NCBI RefSeq assembly: GCF_018502625.1
Contig: NZ_CP075566.1
Location: forward strand, 5,397,001-5,461,000
From: Pseudomonas hormoni
Lineage (GTDB): Bacteria > Pseudomonadota > Gammaproteobacteria > Pseudomonadales > Pseudomonadaceae
Direction of reading: 5' to 3'
Length of the DNA stretch: 64,000 nt
The notes beneath the pieces were generated by a model that saw only the letters and a program-made list of their open reading frames with translations, ran no database searches and was not told the DNA's origin. Made by a program: the position numbers and the translations under genes. This document shows, piece by piece, positions 17,268 to 24,907 of the stretch (positions are counted from its first letter, which is position 1; each line of letters starts with the position of its first letter).

Positions 17268-18437
17268 TCAACTGCCTGGCATCGGCGTTTGGGCCGGCGT
17301 CAGGCAGTAATGTTCGATCAGCTGTCTTAATAGATGCACGGTAGGCTGCAAACGTGACATTTCGAGGTATTCCCCCGGTTGGTGCGCGCAGGCAATGTCG
17401 CCCGGGCCGAGCACCAGTGTTTCGCAGCCAAGACGCTGAAGATAAGGCGCTTCGGTGCCGAACGCCACTGCTTCGGCGCGATGACCGGTGAGCTTTTCCG
17501 CGATGCGGACCAACTCGGCGTCTTCGGCCTGCTCGAAGGGCGGCACTTCGGGGAACAGCGGCGCGTAATCGATCTTTACCTGATGGCGTTCGGCAACCGG
17601 GTTGAGTTTCTTCAGAATCTCCGCGCGCAACACCTTGGGGTCCATACCCGGCAGCGGACGCAGGTCGAATTCCAGCGAGCACTGGCCACAGATGCGGTTG
17701 GGGTTATCCCCGCCATGGATGCAGCCGAAGTTCATGGTCGGCACCGGTACGCCGAACTGCGGATTACGGTATTCGCGTTGCCACAGCAGACGCAAACCAC
17801 GCAATTCGCCGATGGCATCGTGCATCGCTTCGAGGGCGCTGTGGCCAAGGCGCGGGTCCGAGGAATGGCCGCTCTGACCGAGGATGTCGATGCGCTCCAT
17901 CATGATGCCTTTGTGCATGCGGATCGGCTTCAGTCCGGTCGGCTCGCCGATCACCGCCGCCCGGCCCAACGGGCGTCCTGCTTCGGCCAAGGCACGGGCA
18001 CCGGACATCGAGCTTTCCTCATCGCAGGTGGCGAGGATCAGCAACGGCTGTTTGAACGGCTGGTCGAGCAAGGGCAGGACGGCTTCGATGGCCAAGGCGA
18101 AAAAGCCTTTCATGTCGCAACTGCCCAGACCGACCCAGCGGCCATCGACTTCGGTCAGCTTCAGCGGATCGGTCTGCCACAACGCGCCATCGAACGGCAC
18201 GGTATCGCTATGCCCCGCCAGCACCAGACCACCAGGGCCGGAACCGAAACTGGCCAGCAGATTGAATTTGCCGGGGCTGACCTGCTGGATATCACAGGCA
18301 AAACCCAGGTCGCCGAGCCACGTCGCCAGCAAATCAATCACTGGGCGGTTGGATTGATCGAGGCTGGCCTGGGTACAACTGACCGACGGTGCGGCAATCA
18401 GCGCAGCGAACTGATCTTTCATGGACGGCAAAGGCAT
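17268..18437 (-). CDS. argE: Acetylornithine deacetylase
   Basis: A 389-residue M20-family zinc hydrolase. Metal-binding motifs are visible: GHSDTVPFDG, GSCDMKGFFAL, CDEESSMSGARAL, and the late FGTEAPYLQRLG / ACAHQPGEYL region. It removes the acetyl group of N-acetylornithine in arginine synthesis. I chose ATG 18437 (GGAG eight bases upstream); an in-frame TTG 12 nt earlier overlaps that ribosome site and is unlikely. Confidence 0.9.
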   Translation of the reverse strand: MPLPSMKDQFAALIAAPSVSCTQASLDQSNRPVIDLLATWLGDLGFACDIQQVSPGKFNLLASFGSGPGGLVLAGHSDTVPFDGALWQTDPLKLTEVDGRWVGLGSCDMKGFFALAIEAVLPLLDQPFKQPLLILATCDEESSMSGARALAEAGRPLGRAAVIGEPTGLKPIRMHKGIMMERIDILGQSGHSSDPRLGHSALEAMHDAIGELRGLRLLWQREYRNPQFGVPVPTMNFGCIHGGDNPNRICGQCSLEFDLRPLPGMDPKVLRAEILKKLNPVAERHQVKIDYAPLFPEVPPFEQAEDAELVRIAEKLTGHRAEAVAFGTEAPYLQRLGCETLVLGPGDIACAHQPGEYLEMSRLQPTVHLLRQLIEHYCLTPAQTPMPGS

Positions 18438-18593
18438 CGCTGACTCCAACTCGCGAATTGAAGTCCATCATAGAGCCATCCGGCGACAGGAATAAACCGT
18501 CGCGGCGCGTAGGGTGAACGAGTCCTGTACACTGCACGACCTTGGCAGCCACACATTCCCCCGGCTGCGCTCCCGATCCTGGATTTTCCGGCC

Positions 18594-19961
18594 ATGCAGA
18601 AAGAAACCGAAATCAAACTCCGCGTCAGCCGCGAAACCCTCGCCGCCCTGCGCGAGCACCCGCTACTGAAAAAACGCAACAAAAGTGGCTGGGAACGCCG
18701 TGAACTGATGAACCAGTACTTCGACACGCCTGAGCGTGACCTGGCCCGCGCCAAGGTTGCCCTGCGCCTGCGTCGTGATGGCGAAGAAGTGATTCAAACC
18801 CTCAAGACCCGTGGACAAAGCGTCGCCGGTTTGTCCGAGCGTAACGAATACGACTGGAACCTGCCCAAAGCCAAGCTCGACGTGAAGAAACTCGACGGCG
18901 AATGCTGGCCTGAAGAGCTGGCCGAGCTGGACAAGAAAACCCTGAAGCCGATTTTCACCACCGACTTCGTGCGCGAACGCGCTGAAATCGCCTGGGGCCG
19001 TGGCAAAACCAAAGTGGTGATCGAAGCCGCGCTGGACCTGGGCCACGTCGTCGTCGGCAAGCAGAAAGAAGAAATCTGCGAACTGGAGCTGGAACTGCGC
19101 GAAGGCGAACCAGCCGCGCTGCTGGAACTGGCCGCCGAACTGGCTGCAACCCTGGCCTTGATGCCATGTGACATCAGCAAGGCCGAGCGCGGTTATCGTT
19201 TGTATGACGCCAACAGTTACTCGCTGAGCCTGGCGGCGCCGCAAATCACTGCCGAAACACCGCTGGACGACGCGTTCGCCGCGCTGAGCTGGCACTTGCT
19301 GAGCAGCAGCCAGCGTCTGGCCGAGCAGTATCGTTTCAACGGTCACTGGCGCCTGCTGCAGGACTGGGTCGAAAACCTCTCTGAATTGCGCGCGCTGCTG
19401 AGCAGCCTGGGCCAGGCCGCCCCGCGTCAGTCGACACACGACCTGCGCCTCGCGCTGGATGCGTTGCTCGAAGACTGGCGCCCACTGGTGCAAGCCGGTC
19501 AGGACGACGAAGACGTGCGTAAAGCTGCGCCGGAGCAGTTCCTCGAAGAACTCGAAGATCCGCGCTGGGGCCAGTTCTCGCTGAACACTTCGCGCTGGTT
19601 GCTGGCCCGCACCTGGGCTGCCGATCGCAACGTGCGTGGCAATCGCCAGGGCGCTGCGCAGTTGGGTAGCTGGTTGCCACGCCTGTTGGGTGAAGAAGCC
19701 ACATCGCTGCAATTGCAGCGTTACCAGCAGCAGCCGGAAGATCTGGCCGAACAACTGCCGCGCATCGAGCGCATCCAGGCCTGGCTGCACCATGCCCGCC
19801 ACGTGCTGGAGATCCCGGAAATGGATCGCCTGTACGGTGAGCTGAAGCAGCTGGCGCAACTGGCGAACGAGCCGATCACCGATGAATCGCTGGATGCGCG
19901 CAAGCAGCAGGCGATTGCGGTTTATCAGAATCGTGCCTGGAAGATGTTGCTGCGCATGTAA
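18594..19961 (+). CDS. CYTH and CHAD domain protein (inorganic triphosphatase-like, YgiF type)
   Basis: A 455-residue two-domain protein. The N-terminal CYTH domain (about 1-200) begins with the diagnostic ExExK motif (ETEIKLRV) and contains the alternating basic/acidic strands LRLRRDGEE, EIAWGRGKTKVVIEAALDLG and EICELELELREG. The C-terminal half is a helical CHAD domain (about 230-455) rich in conserved His/Arg/Lys, e.g. HDLRLALDALLEDWRPL. CYTH enzymes hydrolyse tripolyphosphate and CHAD domains bind polyphosphate. Role in polyphosphate metabolism is plausible, with ppx/ppk elsewhere in this window. Transcribed divergently from argE. Confidence 0.9.
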   Translation: MQKETEIKLRVSRETLAALREHPLLKKRNKSGWERRELMNQYFDTPERDLARAKVALRLRRDGEEVIQTLKTRGQSVAGLSERNEYDWNLPKAKLDVKKLDGECWPEELAELDKKTLKPIFTTDFVRERAEIAWGRGKTKVVIEAALDLGHVVVGKQKEEICELELELREGEPAALLELAAELAATLALMPCDISKAERGYRLYDANSYSLSLAAPQITAETPLDDAFAALSWHLLSSSQRLAEQYRFNGHWRLLQDWVENLSELRALLSSLGQAAPRQSTHDLRLALDALLEDWRPLVQAGQDDEDVRKAAPEQFLEELEDPRWGQFSLNTSRWLLARTWAADRNVRGNRQGAAQLGSWLPRLLGEEATSLQLQRYQQQPEDLAEQLPRIERIQAWLHHARHVLEIPEMDRLYGELKQLAQLANEPITDESLDARKQQAIAVYQNRAWKMLLRM

Positions 19962-19967
19962 GACCGC

Positions 19968-20034
19968 CATCGCCAGCAGGCTGGCTCCCACAGTTGGAAT
20001 GCGTTCCCCTGTGGGAGCTAGCCTGCTAGCGATG
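19968..20034. repeat. REPIN, GTGGGAGC-type (short)
   Basis: Arms CATCGCCAGCAGGCTGGCTC and its inverse ending TAGCGATG, with a 15-bp spacer. Sits in the convergent gap between the CYTH-CHAD gene and the Lrp gene. Confidence 0.8.
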
Positions 20035-20059
20035 AGGCCAGCAAATTCACCCCAAAACT

Positions 20060-20524
20060 TCAGACCGGCAAACTCGTCGTCGACTTGATCTCCGACAACG
20101 CCACAATCGAGTTCACCTCCTGTATCCCCGGCACCATCGACAGCTTCTCAAAGAAAAACCGCTCATACGCCTCGATGTCCGCTGTCACAATCCGCAGCAA
20201 GAAATCCACCGACCCCATCAGCACATAACACTCCAGCACCTCGGGAAAACCGCGAATCGCCTCGGTGAATTCGGTGAAGTTCGAGCGCCCATGGGCGTTG
20301 AGTTTGACCTCGGCAAAAATCTGCGTGTTCAGCCCGATCTTCTTCCGGTCCAGCAGCGTCACCTGACCGCGAATAATCCCCTCCTCCTTCATCCGCTGAA
20401 TCCGCCGCCAGCAGGGCGATTGCGAAAGCCCCACCTGTTCGGCGATCTGTGCGCTGGAGAGCGAAGCGTCCTCTTGCAGCAACGCGAGAATCTTGCGGTC
20501 GTAGCCATCCAGTTCGCTTTGCAT
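20060..20524 (-). CDS. Lrp/AsnC-family transcriptional regulator
   Basis: A 154-residue Lrp-like protein: N-terminal helix-turn-helix (DGYDRKILALLQEDASLSSA, then QIAEQVGLSQSPCWRRIQRM, about residues 6-45) and C-terminal RAM/ACT-like ligand domain (VLECYVLMGSVDFLLRIV; VPGIQEVNSIVALSEIK). Start at ATG 20524; the longer upstream extension lacks coding character. It faces a small divergent gene at 20651, its likely target. Ligand probably an amino acid, by family only. Confidence 0.88.
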   Translation of the reverse strand: MQSELDGYDRKILALLQEDASLSSAQIAEQVGLSQSPCWRRIQRMKEEGIIRGQVTLLDRKKIGLNTQIFAEVKLNAHGRSNFTEFTEAIRGFPEVLECYVLMGSVDFLLRIVTADIEAYERFFFEKLSMVPGIQEVNSIVALSEIKSTTSLPV

Positions 20525-20650
20525 AGAAAAACCTGTAATCGATGTTTTGTTGAATCGCACGATTCGATAGATCGCCAATAAGCCCCATCATAGATAAGAA
20601 ATACCCGGCATCGAATGTAAAAATTCCTCCAGTGATTTTGGAGACCGATC

Positions 20651-20989
20651 ATGCCGCACCTCGAAGCCGTGAACACCCCGCCCACCCGCGCCGATGTCTG
20701 GAACGTCAGCAATGCCCACTGCCGCGTCCACTATCAATTGCTCGCCGAAGCCGAGCCGGATCTGTTGTGCCGTGCGCTCAACCTGTTCGCGTTGCAATGC
20801 CTGACGCCGCAACAGGTCAACGTGCAACGCACGGACGATTGGCTGTCGCTCGACATCGTCATCGACGGGCTGAGCTGGCACCGAGCGCAAGTGATCGCGG
20901 AAAAATTACGTAACCTGATCAGCGTCTGTTCGGTTGAACTGCAAGTGGCTGATTCTGCGTGGGTTGAAGCGGCTCAGGCGACGGGCTGA
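20651..20989 (+). CDS. Small conserved hypothetical protein divergent from Lrp regulator
   Basis: A 112-residue soluble protein with TTGGAGACCGATC before the ATG. Its sequence (LLCRALNLFALQCLTPQQVNVQR ... LSLDIVIDGLSWHRAQVIAEKLRNLISVCSVELQ) looks like an ACT-type beta-alpha-beta fold, with acidic/aromatic residues but no catalytic motif. The divergent arrangement with an Lrp-family regulator suggests Lrp control. Function unknown. A weak inverted repeat (ACCCGA/TCGGGT, 20994-21015) follows the stop. Confidence 0.65.
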   Translation: MPHLEAVNTPPTRADVWNVSNAHCRVHYQLLAEAEPDLLCRALNLFALQCLTPQQVNVQRTDDWLSLDIVIDGLSWHRAQVIAEKLRNLISVCSVELQVADSAWVEAAQATG

Positions 20990-21079
20990 AAAAACCCGAT
21001 ACGGCTTCGTCGGGTAGTGGCCCAACGGTCAGCAGGTCCACGACTATCCTTTGCGAACTGTTGTTCACGAGGAGCCCGC

Positions 21080-22864
21080 ATGTCCGTACAACTTGCCATT
21101 CAGGACCGCTGGCTGGATCTCAATGATTTGCTGCGCGAACTGGTCGCCCAGGGCTTTATCAGCCAGGACTCGGCCGAGCACGCGCTCAACGCCCGCCGCC
21201 GTCACGCCGCCCATGGCCAGATGCACCCGCTGGAGTTCATCGCCACCCAGCAGCTGGACGATCTCAGTCGTCCCGGCAAACACCTTGACCTGGAAAGCCT
21301 GACCCTGTGGTTGTCGCAGCAGGCCGGCCAGCCCTACTTGCGCATCGACCCGCTGAAAATCAACGTCGCGGCCATTACGCCGCTGATGTCCTACGCCTTT
21401 GCCCAGCGCCACAAGATTCTCGCGGTGTCCATTGATCGCGACGCGGTGACCGTGGCCAGCGCCCAGCCTTACGTCAAAGGCTGGGAAGCCGACCTGACCC
21501 ACGTTCTGAAGCTGCCCATCAAGCGCGTGGTGGCCAACCCGATAGACATTCAGCGCTTCAGCGTGGAGTTTTTCCGCCTGGCCAAATCGGTCAGCGGCGC
21601 GACCAACAACGATCAACAGACCAGCACCCTGGGCAACTTCGAACAACTGCTCAACCTCGGCGCCAGCGACCAGGAGCCGGACGCCAACGACGCGCACATC
21701 GTCAACATCGTCGACTGGTTGTTCCAGTACGCCTTCCAGCAGCGCGCCAGCGATATCCACATCGAACCCCGGCGCGAGCAAGGCACGGTGCGTTTTCGCA
21801 TCGACGGCGTGTTGCACAACGTCTATCAATTTCCGCCGCAGGTGACCATGGCCATCGTCAGTCGCCTGAAGAGCCTGGGACGGATGAACGTCGCGGAAAA
21901 ACGCAAACCCCAGGACGGCCGCGTGAAAACCAAAACCCCGGACGGTGGCGAAGTCGAGTTGCGGCTGTCGACGTTGCCGACGGCGTTTGGCGAAAAAATG
22001 GTCATGCGGATCTTCGACCCGGAAGTGCTGCTCAAGGACTTCGATCAGCTGGGCTTTTCCGCCGAAGATCTGCGCCGCTGGCAGGACATGACGAGTCAGC
22101 CCAACGGCATCATCCTGGTGACCGGTCCGACCGGTTCGGGCAAAACCACCACGCTCTACACCACCCTGAAGAAACTCGCGACGCCGGAGGTCAACCTCTG
22201 CACCATCGAAGACCCGATCGAGATGGTCGAGCCGGCGTTCAACCAGATGCAGGTCCAGCACAACATCGAACTGACCTTTGCCGCGGGCGTGCGCGCGCTG
22301 ATGCGGCAGGACCCGGACATCATCATGATCGGCGAGATCCGCGATCTCGAAACCGCTGAAATGGCGATCCAGGCCGCGCTCACCGGTCACCTGGTGCTCT
22401 CGACACTCCACACTAACGACGCGCCCAGCGCCATCAGCCGACTGCTGGAACTCGGCGTGCCGCATTACCTGATCAAGGCCACGGTGCTCGGCGTCATGGC
22501 GCAGCGACTGGTCCGTACGTTGTGCCCGCACTGCAAGGCACCACTGACACTGAGTGAAGAAGACTGGCAAACCCTGACCAAACCCTGGCAGGCACCGTTG
22601 CCGGGCAATGCCCAGCGCGCCATCGGTTGCCTGGAATGCCGCGACACCGGCTATCGCGGCCGCGCCGGGGTCTACGAAATCATGCAGCTGACTGACGGCC
22701 TCAAAGCACTGATCAACCCTGACACCGATCTGCTGGCGATCCGGCGCCAGGCATTCAAGGAAGGCATGCGCAGTTTGCGGCTGTCGGGCGCACAGAAAAT
22801 CGCCGCGGGATTGACCACGATTGAGGAGGTGCTGCGGGTGACGCCTCAAAGCGAGCAGAAATGA
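21080..22864 (+). CDS. GspE/PilB-family secretion ATPase, stand-alone
   Basis: A 594-residue type II secretion/type IV pilus assembly ATPase. N-terminal MshEN-like domain (about 1-170), middle N2 region with DIHIEPRREQGTVRFRIDG, then the RecA-like core: Walker A GPTGSGKTTTLY, Asp box and Walker B DPDIIMIGEIRDLETAEMA, His box TGHLVLSTLHTND. A zinc tetracysteine motif (LCPHC ... CLECRDTGYRGR) is present. Start at ATG 21080 (ACGAGGAGC upstream). No pilin, GspF or GspD gene is adjacent, so it must work with machinery encoded elsewhere or alone; a homolog sits near gcvP in PAO1 as I recall. Confidence 0.88.
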   Translation: MSVQLAIQDRWLDLNDLLRELVAQGFISQDSAEHALNARRRHAAHGQMHPLEFIATQQLDDLSRPGKHLDLESLTLWLSQQAGQPYLRIDPLKINVAAITPLMSYAFAQRHKILAVSIDRDAVTVASAQPYVKGWEADLTHVLKLPIKRVVANPIDIQRFSVEFFRLAKSVSGATNNDQQTSTLGNFEQLLNLGASDQEPDANDAHIVNIVDWLFQYAFQQRASDIHIEPRREQGTVRFRIDGVLHNVYQFPPQVTMAIVSRLKSLGRMNVAEKRKPQDGRVKTKTPDGGEVELRLSTLPTAFGEKMVMRIFDPEVLLKDFDQLGFSAEDLRRWQDMTSQPNGIILVTGPTGSGKTTTLYTTLKKLATPEVNLCTIEDPIEMVEPAFNQMQVQHNIELTFAAGVRALMRQDPDIIMIGEIRDLETAEMAIQAALTGHLVLSTLHTNDAPSAISRLLELGVPHYLIKATVLGVMAQRLVRTLCPHCKAPLTLSEEDWQTLTKPWQAPLPGNAQRAIGCLECRDTGYRGRAGVYEIMQLTDGLKALINPDTDLLAIRRQAFKEGMRSLRLSGAQKIAAGLTTIEEVLRVTPQSEQK

Positions 22865-22972
22865 AACCTTTTATGTCTCCTGATGATACGAAGGCCGACT
22901 AACGGTTCTTATCCCTGAGCCGCGCCGCTACAATCCTGCGATCGCAACTTCAATGATTAACAGGGAATCGTT

Positions 22973-23893
22973 ATGCAGATCGGTAGCGTGCTTTTACTTT
23001 TTGTCGGCCTGGTGGTCGCCATTCTGTTCATGGGCTTCAAGGTTGTGCCGCAGGGTTACCAATGGACGGTCGAACGGTTCGGCCGTTACACCAACACCCT
23101 CAAACCGGGTTTGAACATCATCATTCCAGTGATGGACCGTATCGGTCGCAAGATCAACGTCATGGAAAGTGTGCTGGATATTCCCCCTCAAGAGGTCATC
23201 ACCGCGGACAACGCCACGGTGCAGATCGACGCCGTGTGCTTCTTCCAGGTGGTCAATACCGCCCAGGCGGCCTACGAGGTGAACAACCTCGAACACGCCA
23301 TCCGCAACCTGCTGCAAACCAACATCCGTACCGTGCTCGGCTCCATGGAGCTGGACGCGATGCTCAGCCAGCGTGACGGGATCAACGAGAAACTGCTGCG
23401 CACCGTCGATGAAGCCACCGCGCCGTGGGGCATCAAGATCACCCGGATCGAGATCAAGGACATCAGCCCGCCAGCAGACCTGATGGCGGCGATGTCCGGG
23501 CAGATGAAAGCCGAGCGGATCAAGCGTGCGCAAATTCTCGAAGCCGAAGGCCTGCGTGCCGCGGCCATTCTGACCGCCGAAGGCAAGAAACAGGCGCAAA
23601 TCCTCGAGGCAGAAGGGGGTCGTCAGGCCGCATTCCTCGAAGCCGAAGCCCGTGAGCGCCAGGCCGAAGCCGAAGCCCAGGCGACCAAAGTGGTGTCCGA
23701 GGCCATCGCCGGCGGCAACGTGCAGGCAGTCAACTATTTCGTCGCGCAGAAGTACATCGATGCGCTGGGCAAACTGGCCTCGGCCAACAACAGCAAAGTC
23801 ATCCTGATGCCACTGGAAGCCAGTTCGATGATCGGTGCAGTCGGCGGCATCGGCGAGATCGTCAAGGCCACGTTCGATAACAAGAAAGCCTGA
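22973..23893 (+). CDS. SPFH/Band 7 membrane protein (stomatin/QmcA-like)
   Basis: A 306-residue protein with one N-terminal transmembrane segment ([17 protein letters not shown], residues 5-22), then an SPFH domain beginning [25 protein letters not shown] and a long Glu/Ala/Gln-rich coiled coil (about 175-245, [20 protein letters not shown]). Such proteins form ring- or cage-like oligomers in membrane microdomains and support quality control of membrane proteins. The NfeD partner gene follows 8 nt later, the classic two-gene arrangement. Confidence 0.9.
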   Translation: MQIGSVLLLFVGLVVAILFMGFKVVPQGYQWTVERFGRYTNTLKPGLNIIIPVMDRIGRKINVMESVLDIPPQEVITADNATVQIDAVCFFQVVNTAQAAYEVNNLEHAIRNLLQTNIRTVLGSMELDAMLSQRDGINEKLLRTVDEATAPWGIKITRIEIKDISPPADLMAAMSGQMKAERIKRAQILEAEGLRAAAILTAEGKKQAQILEAEGGRQAAFLEAEARERQAEAEAQATKVVSEAIAGGNVQAVNYFVAQKYIDALGKLASANNSKVILMPLEASSMIGAVGGIGEIVKATFDNKKA

Positions 23894-23901
23894 GGCGCGT
23901 T

Positions 23902-24351
23902 ATGTGGGCATTCCTGCAGCATTTATCGTTCTGGGACTGGCTGGCATTAGGCACCGTGCTGCTGATTCTCGAAGTGTTTGGCGCTGGCGGCTATCTGCTG
24001 TGGATCGGCATGGCGGCTGCCGCCGTTGGCGTGCTGACGTTTGTCGTCCCCGACCTGTCGTGGGAACTGCAGTTCCTGCTGTTCGGCCTGCTCTCGATCG
24101 CCACCGCCCTGTATTGGTGGCGACGCCAGCGCAGCGCGGTGCGCCAGAGTGACGAGCCGAACCTCAACCTGCGTGGTCAGGAACTGATCGGCAAAACCTT
24201 TGTGGTGCATGAAGCCATTGTCGACGGTCGCGGGAAAATCAAAGTAGCCGATGGTGTGTGGATGGCCCGTGGCCCGGACGCAGTAACCGGTAGCCGCGTT
24301 CGGGTAACCGGACAGCAAGGGGCCATTTTGCTGGTGGAACCCGCTGAATGA
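23902..24351 (+). CDS. NfeD-family membrane protein, partner of SPFH protein
   Basis: A 149-residue protein with hydrophobic segments at about residues 8-70 (WLALGTVLLILEVFGAGGYLLW; LQFLLFGLLSIATALYWW) and a C-terminal OB-fold soluble domain (ELIGKTFVVHEAIVDGRGKIKVADG ... GSRVRVTGQQGAILLVEPAE), diagnostic for short NfeD/YbbJ proteins. It binds or regulates the SPFH oligomer encoded immediately upstream. Confidence 0.9.
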   Translation: MWAFLQHLSFWDWLALGTVLLILEVFGAGGYLLWIGMAAAAVGVLTFVVPDLSWELQFLLFGLLSIATALYWWRRQRSAVRQSDEPNLNLRGQELIGKTFVVHEAIVDGRGKIKVADGVWMARGPDAVTGSRVRVTGQQGAILLVEPAE

Positions 24352-24419
24352 CCGGTGATGGAACTCGGCTGGGTACTTGGCAATCAAACGCCGTAGTTAA
24401 CCCAGTGGAGTCACCCATC

Positions 24420-24737
24420 ATGCGTCTCAAACTTGCTGTCGCTACCGTTGCCCTGTTGTCACTTCCGATTGGTTCGGCAATGGCCGACGGTTTTTGGCGT
24501 GACGTCATCTCGTCCGGTGCCACCACCGGTTCGACCTACCTGACGTTCAAGGATCACAAGCTGATCATTGCCGCGCAGGACGATGCCGGCAGTTTTGTTG
24601 CCAGTGACGGCGGCATTCGTGGCCCGTATCTGGAAGCTGCGATGCAGAAAGTCCGCGCCGACAACCCTGGCCTGCAGGCCACGGACATGGAATTGGCGAA
24701 TGCGATCCTGGCGAAGAATGCCATCGCTTCCGAGTAA
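24420..24737 (+). CDS. Secreted DUF2388-like hypothetical protein
   Basis: A 105-residue protein with a clear signal peptide (MRLKLAVATVALLSLPIGSA-MADG). The remainder, with TTGSTYLTFKDHKLIIAAQDDAGSFVASDGG and RGPYLEAAMQKVR, matches what I remember of the Pseudomonas DUF2388 family. Start at ATG 24420, preceded by GTGGAG; the longer frame overlapping nfeD is not needed. A terminator follows. Role unknown; probably periplasmic. Confidence 0.75.
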   Translation: MRLKLAVATVALLSLPIGSAMADGFWRDVISSGATTGSTYLTFKDHKLIIAAQDDAGSFVASDGGIRGPYLEAAMQKVRADNPGLQATDMELANAILAKNAIASE

Positions 24738-24752
24738 GCTTTTCAGCTGAAC

Positions 24753-24783
24753 AAAAATGCCGCTCAACTGAGCGGCATTTTTT
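24753..24783 (+). terminator. Terminator after DUF2388-like gene
   Basis: Stem AAAAATGCCGCTC / GAGCGGCATTTTT with a 4-nt loop and T-tract, 16 nt after the stop codon. Confidence 0.9.
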
Positions 24784-24799
24784 ATGACCAACACAAAAC

Positions 24800-24898
24800 C
24801 CCTTGTAGGAGCGAGGCTTGCCCGCGAAGGCGTCGGGTCAGTCGACATAAGTGTTGAATGTTAAGCCGCTTTCGCGGGCAAGCCTCGCTCCTAAAGGG
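24800..24898. repeat. REPIN, TGTAGGAGC-type
   Basis: Arms CCTTGTAGGAGCGAGGCTTG (24800) and TTCGCGGGCAAGCCTCGCTC (24871), inverted, filling the convergent gap before gcvP. Confidence 0.85.
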
Positions 24899-24907
24899 CC
24901 ATGTGTT

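Noticed and set aside
21065..22849. 594-codon open frame opposite the GspE-like gene
   Set aside because: Exact antisense shadow of a protein with full ATPase motifs; its own translation has low-complexity His/Gln/Arg composition typical of reverse frames in GC-rich DNA.
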